A stretch of DNA of 64,000 nucleotides. It comes from Colwellia sp. MB3u-45 (GTDB lineage Bacteria; Pseudomonadota; Gammaproteobacteria; Enterobacterales; Alteromonadaceae). Shown piece by piece: positions 55,342-64,000 of this stretch. The stretch is taken from positions 62,001 through 126,000 of the forward strand of contig NZ_JACGVC010000046.1 of NCBI RefSeq assembly GCF_014077005.1, read 5' to 3'. Under the pieces are notes generated by a model, which worked only from the letters and a program-made list of their open reading frames with translations, was not told the DNA's origin and searched no databases. How positions within the stretch are numbered: position 1 is the stretch's first letter; each line of letters opens with the position of its first letter. The translations under genes were made by a program, and so were the position numbers.

Positions 55342-55765
55342 CGACTAAGTAGTTCCCAGCTGTGGCTAATGACACTAAACGGCCTGACAGTGTTTGCAAT
55401 GCAAGCAATAATTAACGTCTTCCTGAAAACTAATTATGTAACCTCCGAACGATTGCAATGGTGGCATTTTTGCTAGTCAGGTTATTCGATTAATTGGTAA
55501 TATTTATAGTCAAAGAATTCATATTTATATCTGCGGGGAACGTCCGTATCTAAGTGAACATAAACTTGCCTAATTTTCAGGACTAATTTAGGTCAGCAAA
55601 GTGGCCATAGTGAATATTGCATAAAACGTCTCAATCTCATTTTCTGTCGCAGATCTCATTATTTTCTGCGATCCACACAGCTAGAACTGTCTTTTTTTTG
55701 ATCTAAATAAACTATTTTAGAGTAAAGGCTTTACTTTTGTAGAGTTGTTGCTCTATAATAACGTT

Positions 55766-55852
55766 GTTCTCGTTTGAACCTGTTGTATTAATTTTGAATT
55801 CTAGCTTCCCCAAGCTTACATACCGATGACCCCTTTGGTCATCGGTTTTTTT
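55766..55852 (+). ncRNA. Candidate small RNA with own promoter and terminator
   Basis: A TATAAT (55754-55759) with TTTACT 18 bases before it predicts a start near 55766. The transcript would end at a strong terminator (55822-55852) about 87 bases on. It includes an internal AGCTT/AAGCT hairpin. No start codon with ribosome site occurs. No known RNA family was recognised. Confidence 0.45.
55822..55852 (+). terminator. Strong intrinsic terminator
   Basis: Perfect 10-bp stem ACCGATGACC/GGTCATCGGT with loop CCTTT and a T7 run, plus strand. Confidence 0.9.
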
Positions 55853-55892
55853 ATGTCTAAAATTTAGCTTTTGTTCTCACCCTGAAAAATTA

Positions 55893-55923
55893 ACAAAAAA
55901 AACCTAGCTCAACATCAGCTAGG
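55893..55923 (-). terminator. Terminator of the SnoaL-like gene
   Basis: On the minus strand CCTAGCT, a 7-base loop and AGCTAGG precede a run of eight T. It lies 38 bases after the stop codon. Confidence 0.85.
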
Positions 55924-55961
55924 AGTTAATTTCAAACAAAGTTAATTCCAAACAAAGTTAA

Positions 55962-56423
55962 TTAATATTTTTTCGCTTCATCAGCACAATGCCAAGCGAC
56001 AAATTTCCACGCTTTATCATCTTTAACTAACACATCACTACAACGGCCATGAGTAACCTTTTGCTCTCCTTTTTTAGCTGTAGTGCCATTAGAATAGTAA
56101 TAATGTGCAACGGCGGTATCACCATGAACAACAATGGCTGTTGGGCTATATTCAGCAACATTGTTAGTTGAGCCATCTTCAAAACTGAATTTTTCCCATC
56201 GTTTTACTGCACTTCGGTCACGCGGCATTGGGGTACTATTCCCCCACACCATGGCGTCTTCGGTTACCCATTTATCTGTCCAATTATTATCGCGTTTCTC
56301 GATATCTTCATATGAAGCTAAAACTATATTCCATACTTGTGTTTGCTGTTCATTCCAACGTTCAGCATAGCTGCTAAAAGCGGTAACCGTGACGATTAGT
56401 GCTATGGTTAATTTGAAGTTCAT
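55962..56423 (-). CDS. Exported SnoaL/DUF4440-like protein
   Basis: About 153 residues from the ATG at 56423, where AAGGAAG is well placed; a reading 14 codons longer has no such site. A signal peptide (cut near FSSYA-ERW) precedes an NTF2-like fold: WNIVLASYEDIEKRDNNWTDKW, then VVHGDTAVAHYYYSNGT and DVLVKDDKAWKFVAWHCAD. Such domains bind or turn over small ligands. Function unknown; monocistronic. Confidence 0.8.
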   Translation of the reverse strand: MNFKLTIALIVTVTAFSSYAERWNEQQTQVWNIVLASYEDIEKRDNNWTDKWVTEDAMVWGNSTPMPRDRSAVKRWEKFSFEDGSTNNVAEYSPTAIVVHGDTAVAHYYYSNGTTAKKGEQKVTHGRCSDVLVKDDKAWKFVAWHCADEAKKY

Positions 56424-56711
56424 TTTATCTTCCTTGTTAATATTTCGACAAGGCCTACTAAACAACGCACTTCTCAGTAAACTCGAATTTGCGATTCTCG
56501 CCCCTTAAATATAGCAGGTTTACATTAGTCGGCTGGTTTACCTTAGGTAAGCCTTGTTATATCGAATTTTTGCTCAATATAGTTTCAATACTATGGTGAA
56601 TTAATCATGACATTTCCGGTCTATTGTTAAACAGTAATGAGCAAAGTCATATTTCATTAATTTATTGCTGCAATAAATCATTAATCGCCATCAAATCCCT
56701 AAGGAGATCTT

Positions 56712-57155
56712 ATGTCACAATATACCAAATCAAGCGATGCTATTGCTGCGTTATCCGCTGAGCAATATCGTGTTACACAAGAAAGCGGTACTGAACGCCC
56801 TTGGACTGGCGAGTTATTGGAAAATACCTCACCAGGTATTTATGTTGATGTGGTTTCAGGTGAGCCTTTGTTTGCCTCAGCTGATAAGTTTGACGCTGGT
56901 TGTGGTTGGCCTAGTTTTACTAAACCCATTGAAAGTAAAAATGTCAGTGAACTTAGTGATGAAAATCATGGCATGGTGCGCACAGAAGTCCGCTCAGCAC
57001 ATGGTGATAGTCATTTAGGCCATGTATTTACTGACGGTCCGACAGCACAAGGTGGCTTACGATATTGCATTAACTCAGCTTCACTGAAATTTATTCACCG
57101 TGACGATATGACCGCTGAAGGTTATGAAGCCTATTTAACCCAAGTAGAAGGATAG
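56712..57155 (+). CDS. msrB: Peptide-methionine (R)-S-oxide reductase
   Basis: A 147-residue MsrB with [27 protein letters not shown] and the catalytic Cys in [13 protein letters not shown]. The CxxC zinc pairs of many MsrB proteins are absent, so this is the zinc-free form. It repairs the R-form of oxidised methionine. AAGGAGAT precedes the ATG. It is followed after three bases by msrA, giving a two-gene repair operon. Confidence 0.94.
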   Translation: MSQYTKSSDAIAALSAEQYRVTQESGTERPWTGELLENTSPGIYVDVVSGEPLFASADKFDAGCGWPSFTKPIESKNVSELSDENHGMVRTEVRSAHGDSHLGHVFTDGPTAQGGLRYCINSASLKFIHRDDMTAEGYEAYLTQVEG

Positions 57156-57158
57156 AAT

Positions 57159-57656
57159 ATGACCATTGAACGAGCCGTATTAGCCGGCGGTTGCTTTTGG
57201 GGTATGCAAGATTTAATTCGCAAATTACCCGGCATCACAAAAACCTCTGCCGGTTATACCGGTGGCGATGTTAAAAATGCGACTTACCGAAACCACGGTA
57301 CTCATGCAGAAGGCCTTGAGGTTTACTTTGACAATACTGTGATCGGGTATCGAAAAATTTTAGAATTATTTTTTCAAATACATGATCCTACTACAGAAAA
57401 TAGGCAGGGCAATGATCTAGGCACTGGCTATCGTTCGGCAATTTATTACACTTGCGCAGCGCAAAAAGCCATGGCGGAAAAAACCATTGCTGATGTTGAT
57501 GCCTCTGGCTTATGGCCAGGTAAAGTGGTTACTGAAGTTGAGCCTGTGAGTGATTTTTGGCAAGCCGAGGTAGAACATCAAGACTATTTACAGCGGATGC
57601 CTAATGGCTACACTTGCCATTTTCCAAGACCTGATTGGGTGCTACCTGAACAATAA
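57159..57656 (+). CDS. msrA: Peptide-methionine (S)-S-oxide reductase
   Basis: A 165-residue MsrA with the active-site GGCFWGMQ at the N-terminus, [19 protein letters not shown] and [23 protein letters not shown]. It reduces the S-form of oxidised methionine and is expected to be partnered with the MsrB upstream, from which it is separated by three bases. The conserved aspartate/glutamate and tyrosines around the active site are present. Confidence 0.94.
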   Translation: MTIERAVLAGGCFWGMQDLIRKLPGITKTSAGYTGGDVKNATYRNHGTHAEGLEVYFDNTVIGYRKILELFFQIHDPTTENRQGNDLGTGYRSAIYYTCAAQKAMAEKTIADVDASGLWPGKVVTEVEPVSDFWQAEVEHQDYLQRMPNGYTCHFPRPDWVLPEQ

Positions 57657-57969
57657 GGCTAGGTAACTGGCCTAAAAGGCTTTGCATAAGAGTGGTTTAT
57701 TTCAACTGATAGGCGAGCAATGATGTCGTGGCGTGGGAGCAATGATGTCGTGGCGTGGGAGCCATAAATGGCTAAGAGCGGCCTGTACATGGTCACTCTT
57801 TCAGAACCATGTGGTCACGACATTGCTGACAAGGAGGTCGGTACTTAGTTTTTGTCTGGAACAAAAAACTGACCCTACTTAAAGTACAACGTGACTTATT
57901 AGGTTGTCATGTCAATATAATCAGTTGAGTACTGTATTGCTCAACTGGCTATTTTTATTCTTCTGACTT
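57657..57969. other. Gap between msrA and engB with repeats
   Basis: About 310 bases. It contains a 22-bp tandem duplication at 57716-57759, a GTGGTCACGACATTG segment related to it in inverse form, and a hairpin CAGTTGAG/CTCAACTG near 57920-57948. No gene. Spot 42 RNA often lies next to engB in other gammaproteobacteria, but nothing here resembles it. Confidence 0.45.
57716..57759 (+). repeat. 22-bp tandem duplication
   Basis: Two exact copies of AGCAATGATGTCGTGGCGTG followed by GG, at 57716 and 57738, in the non-coding gap between converging msrA and engB. Confidence 0.8.
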
Positions 57970-58638
57970 TTATTCTTCTATTAAAGGCGCTTCACCTAAT
58001 TCACTTAAGGCTTGCAGATTTTCATCTTGAAACCAATCGCAAATTACTTTGTCTGCTTGCTCTGAGCCAGTACGTTTTAATGACGAAAATGCCTGCACTT
58101 TAATATCAGCATTTAATGCTGCTAGCTCTTTTCTAACCGCAAGTACTTGCCCGCTGACTTTGCCTTGAGAAAGTTTGTCGCTTTTAGTTAATAAGGCTAA
58201 AACCGGTAATTCTCCGTCTACAGCCCATTGAATTAGGTCCATATCAAGGTCTTTTAATGGATGTCTGATATCCATCAGTATCACTAAACCTTTCAAACAT
58301 TCGCGTTTTTCTAGGTATTCGCCTAAAGCTTTTTGCCACTTCTTCTTCATTTCCATAGGCACTTTAGCGAAACCATAGCCAGGTAAATCAACTAGGCGCT
58401 TGTTTTCGGCAATTTCAAAGATGTTAATCAACTGAGTTCTGCCCGGTGTTTTACTGGTACGTGCAAGGCCTCTTTGATTTGTTAGGGTATTTAACGCGCT
58501 TGACTTACCTGCGTTAGAGCGACCTGCAAATGCCACTTCAATACCACTATCGGCTGGTAAACGACGGATATCAGGTGCGCTAAGGGTAAAAGTCGCTTTG
58601 CTTAGATGAATGGCTGTAGATGACAAGATTAGATCCAA
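57970..58638 (-). CDS. engB: Ribosome biogenesis GTPase EngB (YihA/YsxC)
   Basis: A 222-residue GTPase needed for 50S subunit assembly. GTPase motifs in order: [12 protein letters not shown] (G1), TPGRTQLI (G2), [13 protein letters not shown] (G3), LLTKSDKL (G4) and AFSSLKRTG (G5). It is divergent from the four-heme cytochrome c4-like gene, an arrangement also seen in other gammaproteobacteria where engB lies beside cytochrome c4. Confidence 0.95.
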   Translation of the reverse strand: MDLILSSTAIHLSKATFTLSAPDIRRLPADSGIEVAFAGRSNAGKSSALNTLTNQRGLARTSKTPGRTQLINIFEIAENKRLVDLPGYGFAKVPMEMKKKWQKALGEYLEKRECLKGLVILMDIRHPLKDLDMDLIQWAVDGELPVLALLTKSDKLSQGKVSGQVLAVRKELAALNADIKVQAFSSLKRTGSEQADKVICDWFQDENLQALSELGEAPLIEE

Positions 58639-58822
58639 CGATATAAATTAAAACCGCATTATATCGTTTTTTTATACTAAAGATGCAATAGTATTAGAAT
58701 TTAGGTAATTTTTTTTATTAAACAAGCCGCGCAATAGCCTTAATGGTGTATGATATCCCCGATTTTTCTGGCTTATTGAATGTATTCAATAAAAAACACC
58801 AAAGCATGTTGAGAATTTTCCT

Positions 58823-60055
58823 ATGAAACATATTTTAACTTCATTAATTATAACCTTACTAAGTATTAATATTGCTGTTGCCGCCACTGGTGACGCAGAG
58901 GCAGGTAAAGCTAAATCCGCTACTTGTGCTGGCTGTCATGGTGCAAATGGTATTGGCATTAGTGATACCTTTCCTAATTTAGCGGGACAACATGCTGATT
59001 ATATTGTAGTACAACTGAAAGCATTCAAATCAGGTGAGCGTGAAAACTCATTAATGTATTCAATGGCGGCAGGTTTATCTGAGCAAGATATGGCTGATCT
59101 GGCGGCTTACTTTGAAGCATTACCGCGTAATGGCGCAAGCCAAGATGCTAGCGCTACTGAAGCAAGTACAAGCGCAGCGACAATTAAAGCACCTACTGCT
59201 TACGTACCTGACCCTGCAGCGGGTAAGAGCTTATTTGAATTAGGCGATCCTTCTCGCAATATTGCCTCATGTATTGGTTGTCATGGTAGCGAAGGTAACA
59301 GCAAGGTATTAATTTATCCGAACCTGGCCAATCAACATCCTGAATACATTGCAACACAGTTAATGAATTTTAAAAACAAAGATCGCATTAACTACGCCAT
59401 GAACCAATTTGCCGGTAACATGACTAACAATGAGATTGCTGACATGGCAGCTTACTTTGCTGACACTGCTGCCGTTGCTAACGTGGTTTCACGTAGAGTA
59501 ACGCCATCAGCTCCGGTAACTGCTGAAGTTATTGCCGGTAAAGCCAAAGCCGCAACTTGTACTGCATGTCACGGCGCCGAGGGTAACAGCCTTGTTGCTA
59601 TCTACCCGAAACTTGCAGGACAACATGCAGATTACATTGTAAAACAGTTACAAGAGTTTAAATCGGGTGCGCGTGAAAATGCGGTGATGGGGCCTATGGC
59701 GTCAGCATTAAGTGAGCAAGACATGGTAGAGATTGCCAGCTATTTTGCCGCTCAAAAAATTATTGTTGCTGATTTGGAAGGCTCTAAGATTGGTAAGAAA
59801 CTTTATCTAGGTGGCGATGCAAAACGTAAAATCACCGCTTGTGTTGCTTGTCACGGTGTTAACGGTAAGGGTTCCGGTAAGGCTGGCTTCCCAGTTATTG
59901 CTGGCCAAAACGAAGCGTACCTAAAAGCACAATTAATGCAATTCAAAAATGGTGAGCGTTATAACGATTACAACTCCATGATGCGCAGTGTTGCTTCTAA
60001 GCTTTCAGCTAGCGACATGGATGAGTTAGCGAAATACATGGCGTCAATGAAGTAA
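58823..60055 (+). CDS. Cytochrome c4-like protein with four heme sites
   Basis: A 410-residue periplasmic protein with a signal peptide (cut near AVAA-TGD). Four CxxCH heme motifs: CAGCH near residue 35, then CIGCH, CTACH and CVACH. Ordinary cytochrome c4 has two, so this looks like two c4 units joined, or two domain-pair duplications. Met ligands are expected after each motif in segments such as NSLMYSMAAGL. It is expected to carry electrons to the terminal oxidase. A terminator follows. Confidence 0.9.
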   Translation: MKHILTSLIITLLSINIAVAATGDAEAGKAKSATCAGCHGANGIGISDTFPNLAGQHADYIVVQLKAFKSGERENSLMYSMAAGLSEQDMADLAAYFEALPRNGASQDASATEASTSAATIKAPTAYVPDPAAGKSLFELGDPSRNIASCIGCHGSEGNSKVLIYPNLANQHPEYIATQLMNFKNKDRINYAMNQFAGNMTNNEIADMAAYFADTAAVANVVSRRVTPSAPVTAEVIAGKAKAATCTACHGAEGNSLVAIYPKLAGQHADYIVKQLQEFKSGARENAVMGPMASALSEQDMVEIASYFAAQKIIVADLEGSKIGKKLYLGGDAKRKITACVACHGVNGKGSGKAGFPVIAGQNEAYLKAQLMQFKNGERYNDYNSMMRSVASKLSASDMDELAKYMASMK

Positions 60056-60098
60056 CATTAGTCAAGATGGGCTAACGTCAGCTATTTAATCTCAATAT

Positions 60099-60123
60099 AA
60101 GCAGCGTTTATCGCTGCTTTTTA
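60099..60123 (+). terminator. Terminator after the four-heme cytochrome
   Basis: Eight-bp stem AAGCAGCG/CGCTGCTT with a 5-base loop and TTTTATT downstream. Confidence 0.8.
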
Positions 60124-60299
60124 TTGCCGTGATTTTATACTGCCAGTGCAGCAAAAAAATTTACTGTACTGGTATTCGCTAGTTTTTTTAATGACATTAT
60201 TTCACAGCCATTAAATTCGTGTAGAATGCCAAAACAACATTTTAGCAAATTTTATAAGTAAACCCTTTATTGTGTTTACGACAAGCAGAGACTAAATCA

Positions 60300-60920
60300 A
60301 TGAAAAAATTTATCATTACTGTTTTATTAGGATTAAGTGCAGTCACTACTGCCAATGCAGCGCAAGGCGATGCCGAAGCAGGTAAAGGCAAAGCAGCCAT
60401 GTGTGCTGCTTGTCACGGTGCTGACGGTAATAGTCTTGTGCCTATGTACCCTAAGTTAGCGGGGCAGAGTGCTAACTACTTAGTTAAGCAACTTACTGAA
60501 TTTAAATTAGGCATGACCTCTGGTGGTAAATCAGGTCGTGTAAACGCCATCATGGGTGGTATGGCAATGGCACTTAGTGAGCAAGACATGGCTGATATCT
60601 CAGCATTTTATGCCAATCAAAAAGTCACTGATGGCAACGGTACCGCTAATGCGAAAGGTAAAAAACTTTATTTAGGTGGTAATGCCGAAATGGAAATTAC
60701 CGCCTGTGCGGCCTGTCATGGTGTTGATGGTAAAGGCATGGCAAATGCTGGTTTTCCTGCTCTTGCTGGCCAAAATGCTGAATACTTAAAGATTCAGTTA
60801 GACGCATTTCGTAATGGCTCACGTTATAATGACATGAATGGCATGATGCGAGGTGTTGCTGCGAATTTAACTGATGAAGACATTACCGCACTGGCACAGT
60901 ACGCATCATCATTAAAATAA
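60300..60920 (+). CDS. Cytochrome c4 (two hemes)
   Basis: About 206 residues from the ATG at 60300, which begins a normal signal peptide (MKKFIITVLLGLSAVTTANA); an earlier frame start adds ten non-signal residues. Two heme motifs: CAACHGADG near residue 38 and CAACHGVDG near residue 138. This is the usual c4 layout. It is close in sequence to the second half of the upstream four-heme protein, including YNDMNGMMRGVA versus YNDYNSMMRSVA. A periplasmic electron carrier, likely to the aa3 or a cbb3-type oxidase. Confidence 0.92.
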   Translation: MKKFIITVLLGLSAVTTANAAQGDAEAGKGKAAMCAACHGADGNSLVPMYPKLAGQSANYLVKQLTEFKLGMTSGGKSGRVNAIMGGMAMALSEQDMADISAFYANQKVTDGNGTANAKGKKLYLGGNAEMEITACAACHGVDGKGMANAGFPALAGQNAEYLKIQLDAFRNGSRYNDMNGMMRGVAANLTDEDITALAQYASSLK

Positions 60921-60962
60921 GTCCTAAGCCATTTAATTAGCTTTTTAAAAGTTAATATTTAT

Positions 60963-60990
60963 AAAAAGCAGCGTTAATCGCTGCTTTTTA
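60963..60990 (+). terminator. Terminator after the cytochrome c4 gene
   Basis: An 11-bp stem AAAAAGCAGCG/CGCTGCTTTTT with a 5-base loop. Its core GCAGCG/CGCTGC is the same as in the terminator at 60099, as expected if the two cytochrome genes arose by duplication. Confidence 0.88.
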
Positions 60991-61040
60991 TATTAAGTCA
61001 CGCTTTCGCATGTGATCGTGACATCGTTCTTTATGAACAT

Positions 61041-61068
61041 AAAAGGGCAGCACTATGGCTGCCCTTTT
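61041..61068. terminator. Bidirectional terminator before the outer-membrane gene end
   Basis: An 11-bp stem AAAAGGGCAGC/GCTGCCCTTTT with a 6-base loop, with A and T runs on both sides. It serves the minus-strand gene at 61093-61599. Confidence 0.88.
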
Positions 61069-61092
61069 AAATAATAAAGTTTATTTAAGCGC

Positions 61093-61599
61093 TTAAAAAG
61101 CGTATTTAAAACCAACAGTTATCACATCAGTGTCAGTGTCAGTGGTGTCATAATTTTCAAAAGACGCTTCAATGCTAACTTTTTCGTTCAGTTTTTTACC
61201 CACACCCACACCAAAACCAAATTCCCATTCATCATCGCTGACAGACGTGCCACGGAAACTGGCTTTCAGATCTAAGTTGGCATATGACGGCATCACATAA
61301 ACATAAAAACCATTATCATAATTGTATTGGCCACGAACAGAAAGTACCGTGAAGCGTTCGACTTCTACTTTAACACTATGACTTTTATCATCAGATATAC
61401 CGGTGCCAAGACGCAATTCAGGTATTAGTGAGAATTTACTACCCTCTTCGACAAATTCATAAGCAACAGCGCCATAAATAGCGCCTAAAGAAAGGTTTTC
61501 AAGTGATAAGTCTGCATAGCCTGCGCCAGCTGACCAGTTAGCCGAAGCCGTTAAAGGTAATACCAATAAAGAAAGTGCAATTAAAGATTTTTTAAACAC
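61093..61599 (-). CDS. Small outer-membrane beta-barrel protein
   Basis: A 168-residue protein with signal peptide MFKKSLIALSLLVLPLTASA and alternating strands ending in Phe (DVITVGFKYAF), as needed for outer-membrane insertion. Segments such as GAGYADLSLENLSLGAIYGAVAY and FGFGVGVGKKLNEKVSIEASF suggest an eight-stranded OmpA/OmpX-like barrel. No ligand can be inferred. Single gene with its own terminator. Confidence 0.8.
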   Translation of the reverse strand: MFKKSLIALSLLVLPLTASANWSAGAGYADLSLENLSLGAIYGAVAYEFVEEGSKFSLIPELRLGTGISDDKSHSVKVEVERFTVLSVRGQYNYDNGFYVYVMPSYANLDLKASFRGTSVSDDEWEFGFGVGVGKKLNEKVSIEASFENYDTTDTDTDVITVGFKYAF

Positions 61600-61850
61600 A
61601 ATAATATCCTTTTATTAATTTAAATAGTGAGTTTAAATAGTGAGTTAAGGGAGATAATAAAGCGCGCATGCTAACAATGCGCCTTTCGTTATGCAATTAT
61701 TTTGTCCGGGTTAAATCAGAAAAATAAGTAACAACTTATGTATTTAGCCTGAGAGCTAAATAAACCTCATTTGCCAAAGACATTGGGTTCAGTTTCACGC
61801 TATGATCTAAACAATGAGCAGAATATGCCGGTTTAATCAGGATACATAAG

Positions 61851-62429
61851 ATGATAGAAATTATTCAACCCAGACAATTTAAAACCGTACCATGGAAAAA
61901 TGGTCAGGGAGAAACCATTGAAATGGCGATAAACCCAGGCGGCAGCTTAGACAAGTTCGACTGGCGATTAAGTATGGCAAGTGTGGTTGAAGATGGCGTT
62001 TTCTCTAATTTTACTGGCTATACCCGCAACCTCATTTTAGTTGACGGAGACGGCATCAACTTACAACACAATGATAATAAAATTGACCGTTTAACCCAGC
62101 TATTAGACCTGGCTACTTTTGATGGTGGCAATAAAACCGTTGGCAACTTACATACTAATGAAATAACCGACTTTAATGTTATCACCCAAACATCGGCCTT
62201 TAACAGCAAGGTAAGCTGCCAAAAAAGTGCGAAGAATTATTTACTTGAAACAAGCGCCCTGTGCTTTATTTATAGCTTATTCAAAGACGCCACACTGACC
62301 TTAAACCAGAGCCAAGAAGTCATCACTTTACCTGCTCAACACTTAGTAAAAATAACCGACTTACCCAACAACTTCGCCAGCCTAAGCGGTGAGCACCTTA
62401 TTGTTGTTTATCTAACGAATTGCACCTGA
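61851..62429 (+). CDS. HutD family protein
   Basis: A 192-residue cupin-like protein with the HutD hallmarks VPWKNGQGETIEMAI and FDWRLSMASVVEDGVFSNFTGYTRNLILVDGDG. HutD was first found with histidine-utilisation genes and is thought to set an upper limit on pathway activity, possibly by binding formiminoglutamate. No hut genes are in the window. The start has no strong ribosome site. It is followed by REP-like repeats. Confidence 0.87.
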   Translation: MIEIIQPRQFKTVPWKNGQGETIEMAINPGGSLDKFDWRLSMASVVEDGVFSNFTGYTRNLILVDGDGINLQHNDNKIDRLTQLLDLATFDGGNKTVGNLHTNEITDFNVITQTSAFNSKVSCQKSAKNYLLETSALCFIYSLFKDATLTLNQSQEVITLPAQHLVKITDLPNNFASLSGEHLIVVYLTNCT

Positions 62430-62491
62430 CTTTTTAGGCCGGTGTAATTGACACAGTTTACTCACTTAAGTAAAAATTTAAGTGGTCGCAC

Positions 62492-62521
62492 TAACAGTTG
62501 ACGGACTAAAGTCCGACCTAC
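62492..62521. repeat. REP-like element, copy 4 (inverted)
   Basis: The reverse complement matches 23778-23807 at 29 of 30 bases, with core GGACTAAAGTCC. Intergenic, downstream of HutD. Confidence 0.75.
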
Positions 62522-62618
62522 AAAAAAACAACCTAAAACCGCAGCACCATACATAGTCACTTTGTAAGCTCAATACAGACTGAATGCAAGCCCAATCTAG
62601 GTTCAATGTGGGTCCAAT

Positions 62619-62662
62619 GTAGAGTGGACTTTAGTCCATTAAGTTAAATGAAATTTAACCGT
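62619..62662. repeat. REP-like element, copy 5
   Basis: GTAGAGTGGACTTTAGTCCA then TTAAGTTAAATGAAATTTAA; shares the GGACTTTAGTCC core with copies 3 and 4, and its right half matches copy 1 in inverse form. Confidence 0.6.
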
Positions 62663-62888
62663 CTTTAAAATGAATACCGACCTACAGGTGATAACTAAGC
62701 TTTTAAACTGACTTACTCATTCAAATACATAAACAAACCCTATTTTAGTACGCCGAGTTTTAATCAGTCGTTAAGGTTACTAATCGCTAGAAATACTCGT
62801 TCTAACTTTTAATTATGACTTTTTCTTAATGCTGACGTAGGCTCAAGAGACAAAATAAAAACTACGCCTTAACCCTAAGGACAATATT

Positions 62889-64000
62889 ATGACCATTAAG
62901 TATTTTATAAGGTTAACTAGCCTACTATTACTCTTATCACCCTTGGCCAATGCAGAGTTTGAACGCAAAATTGCCATTGATGAAAGTAATACCAGCACTC
63001 ATAGTACAAAAGTGAATGGCAAGAAATTTGATTACACCGCCACGACCGGTACTCAACCGGTTTGGGACGAAGAGGGTAAGCCTACTGCCAGCCTTTTTTA
63101 TACCTATTATCAACGCGCAAATGTAAAAGACAAAGCCGCTCGGCCGTTACTTATCTCATTCAATGGTGGCCCAGGTTCTGCCTCTGTTTGGATGCATGTC
63201 GCTTATACCGGCCCTAAAGTACTTAATGTCAACAACGAAGGTTTTCCATTACAGCCATACGGCGTAAAAACCAATGACTTCTCCATTTTAAACAGCGCTG
63301 ATATTGTCTTTGTTAACCCAGTCAATACCGGCTATTCACGAGTTTTACCGAATAAAGAAGGTAAAATGCCGTCAAAAGAAGAGCAAAAGAAAATGTTCTT
63401 TGGCGTAAATGCTGACATTAAATACTTGGCAGAGTGGATTAACACCTTTGTTACCCGCCATAACCGTTGGCAGTCACCCAAATACCTTATTGGCGAAAGT
63501 TATGGCACTACCCGTGTTGCAGGCTTAGCGTTAGAACTACAATCGCGCCAGTGGATGTACCTTAATGGCGTTATTTTAGTGTCACCCACGGATATTGGTA
63601 TCAAACGTGACGGCCCGGTAAAAGCAGCCAATCGTTTACCTTATTTTGCTGCAACCGCTTGGTACCACAAAGCACTTGCTGACGATTTGCAAAATAAAGA
63701 TCTATTAGACATTTTACCTGAAATTGAAAAATTCACCCTTGAGCAGTACTTGCCCGCGCTCGCCAAAGGTGGCTTTATTGCTCAAGATGAAAAGCAGCGC
63801 ATCGCCGAACAAGTCGCTCTATATTCTGGTTTATCGGTACAAGAAGTCTTGCGTAATAACTTAGATATTGAAGCGTCTTATTTTTGGAAGGAAATACTGC
63901 GTAATCGCGAGCAAACCGTGGGTCGTTTAGATTCTCGCTATTTAGGTATCGATGAAAAAGTTACCGGTAGCAGCCCTGATTACAACGCTGAATTAACCTC
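62889..64000 (+). CDS. Serine carboxypeptidase (peptidase S10 family), 5' part
   Basis: Runs off the right edge; about 370 codons are present. ATG at 62889 with AAGGA eight bases before it. A signal peptide ends near SPLANA. LISFNGGPGSASVWMHVAYTGP is the oxyanion-side motif and LIGESYGTTRVAGLA holds the catalytic Ser. The Asp and His of the triad lie beyond the window. By family, it would remove C-terminal residues from peptides in the periplasm or outside. Confidence 0.88.
   Translation, partial: MTIKYFIRLTSLLLLLSPLANAEFERKIAIDESNTSTHSTKVNGKKFDYTATTGTQPVWDEEGKPTASLFYTYYQRANVKDKAARPLLISFNGGPGSASVWMHVAYTGPKVLNVNNEGFPLQPYGVKTNDFSILNSADIVFVNPVNTGYSRVLPNKEGKMPSKEEQKKMFFGVNADIKYLAEWINTFVTRHNRWQSPKYLIGESYGTTRVAGLALELQSRQWMYLNGVILVSPTDIGIKRDGPVKAANRLPYFAATAWYHKALADDLQNKDLLDILPEIEKFTLEQYLPALAKGGFIAQDEKQRIAEQVALYSGLSVQEVLRNNLDIEASYFWKEILRNREQTVGRLDSRYLGIDEKVTGSSPDYNAELT

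Larger units (their letters stand above)
55342..55961. other. Gap holding a possible small RNA and a terminator
   Basis: About 620 bases without a protein gene. A weak hairpin ACAG/CTGT followed by T8 at 55677-55699 may end the HD-GYP transcript. The promoter and terminator at 55730-55852 are described separately. Confidence 0.5.
62430..62888. other. Gap with two REP-like copies
   Basis: About 460 bases without a gene. It holds the REP-like copies at 62492-62521 and 62619-62662. Confidence 0.6.

Noticed and set aside
57657-57969. Spot 42 RNA beside engB
   Set aside because: Position would fit, but the sequence lacks the known 5' end and terminator of Spot 42.

Overview
The window is a piece of AT-rich gammaproteobacterial chromosome. 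Gene content points to a marine member of the Alteromonadales, most likely Colwelliaceae (Colwellia or Thalassotalea type). Pointers are an aa3 oxidase operon with ctaB, ctaA and SURF1, a TonB receptor/tryptophan-halogenase/SapC sugar-uptake locus, a small TIGR02922-type protein, and cytochrome c4 genes beside engB. The taxonomic call is an inference from gene families, not from a search. No tRNA, rRNA, CRISPR array, insertion sequence or prophage was recognised.

Layout. 1-516: 3' end of a polysaccharide deacetylase. 755-9772 (mostly minus strand): cytochrome c oxidase subunits II, I and III, Cox11, SURF1, heme A and heme O synthases and an SCO copper chaperone, with one small plus-strand twin-TM gene inside. 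9896-10060: possible unlisted 54-residue membrane protein. 10359-10973: lexA with two SOS boxes. 11830-15262: oxyR, ahpF and ahpC (peroxide defence). 15540-16660: a non-coding tandem array of a unit of about 251 bp; each copy carries an intrinsic terminator reading on the minus strand. This is the best candidate for something undescribed.

16761-31192: mixed housekeeping and accessory genes: a PepSY pair, a secreted nuclease-fold protein, a lipase-like hydrolase, a chemoreceptor, an LptA-like protein, a YqhC/YqhD-like regulator and dehydrogenase pair, a CNNM/CorC protein, a membrane-tethered LuxR-type regulator and a cytochrome b. 31363-42717: a nutrient-uptake locus with a cell-surface signalling module. 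The TonB receptor carries an STN domain and faces divergent fecI- and fecR-like genes; a sugar MFS transporter, a tryptophan-halogenase-like flavoprotein, SapC, a DUF6445 protein and an oxidoreductase accompany it.

42926-55341: an accessory stretch with long gene-poor gaps containing short dispersed repeats. It has UspA, a Ca2+/Na+ exchanger, a YqhA protein, two solute-binding proteins, an Aer-like receptor and an LytS-type-sensor/PAS/HD-GYP phosphodiesterase. 55730-55852 may encode a small RNA. 55962-62429: a SnoaL-like protein, msrB-msrA, engB, two cytochrome c4-type genes (one with four hemes), an outer-membrane barrel protein and HutD. 62889-64000: 5' part of an S10-type carboxypeptidase. 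REP-like elements with the core GGACTTTAGTCC occur in several convergent or terminal intergenic gaps.
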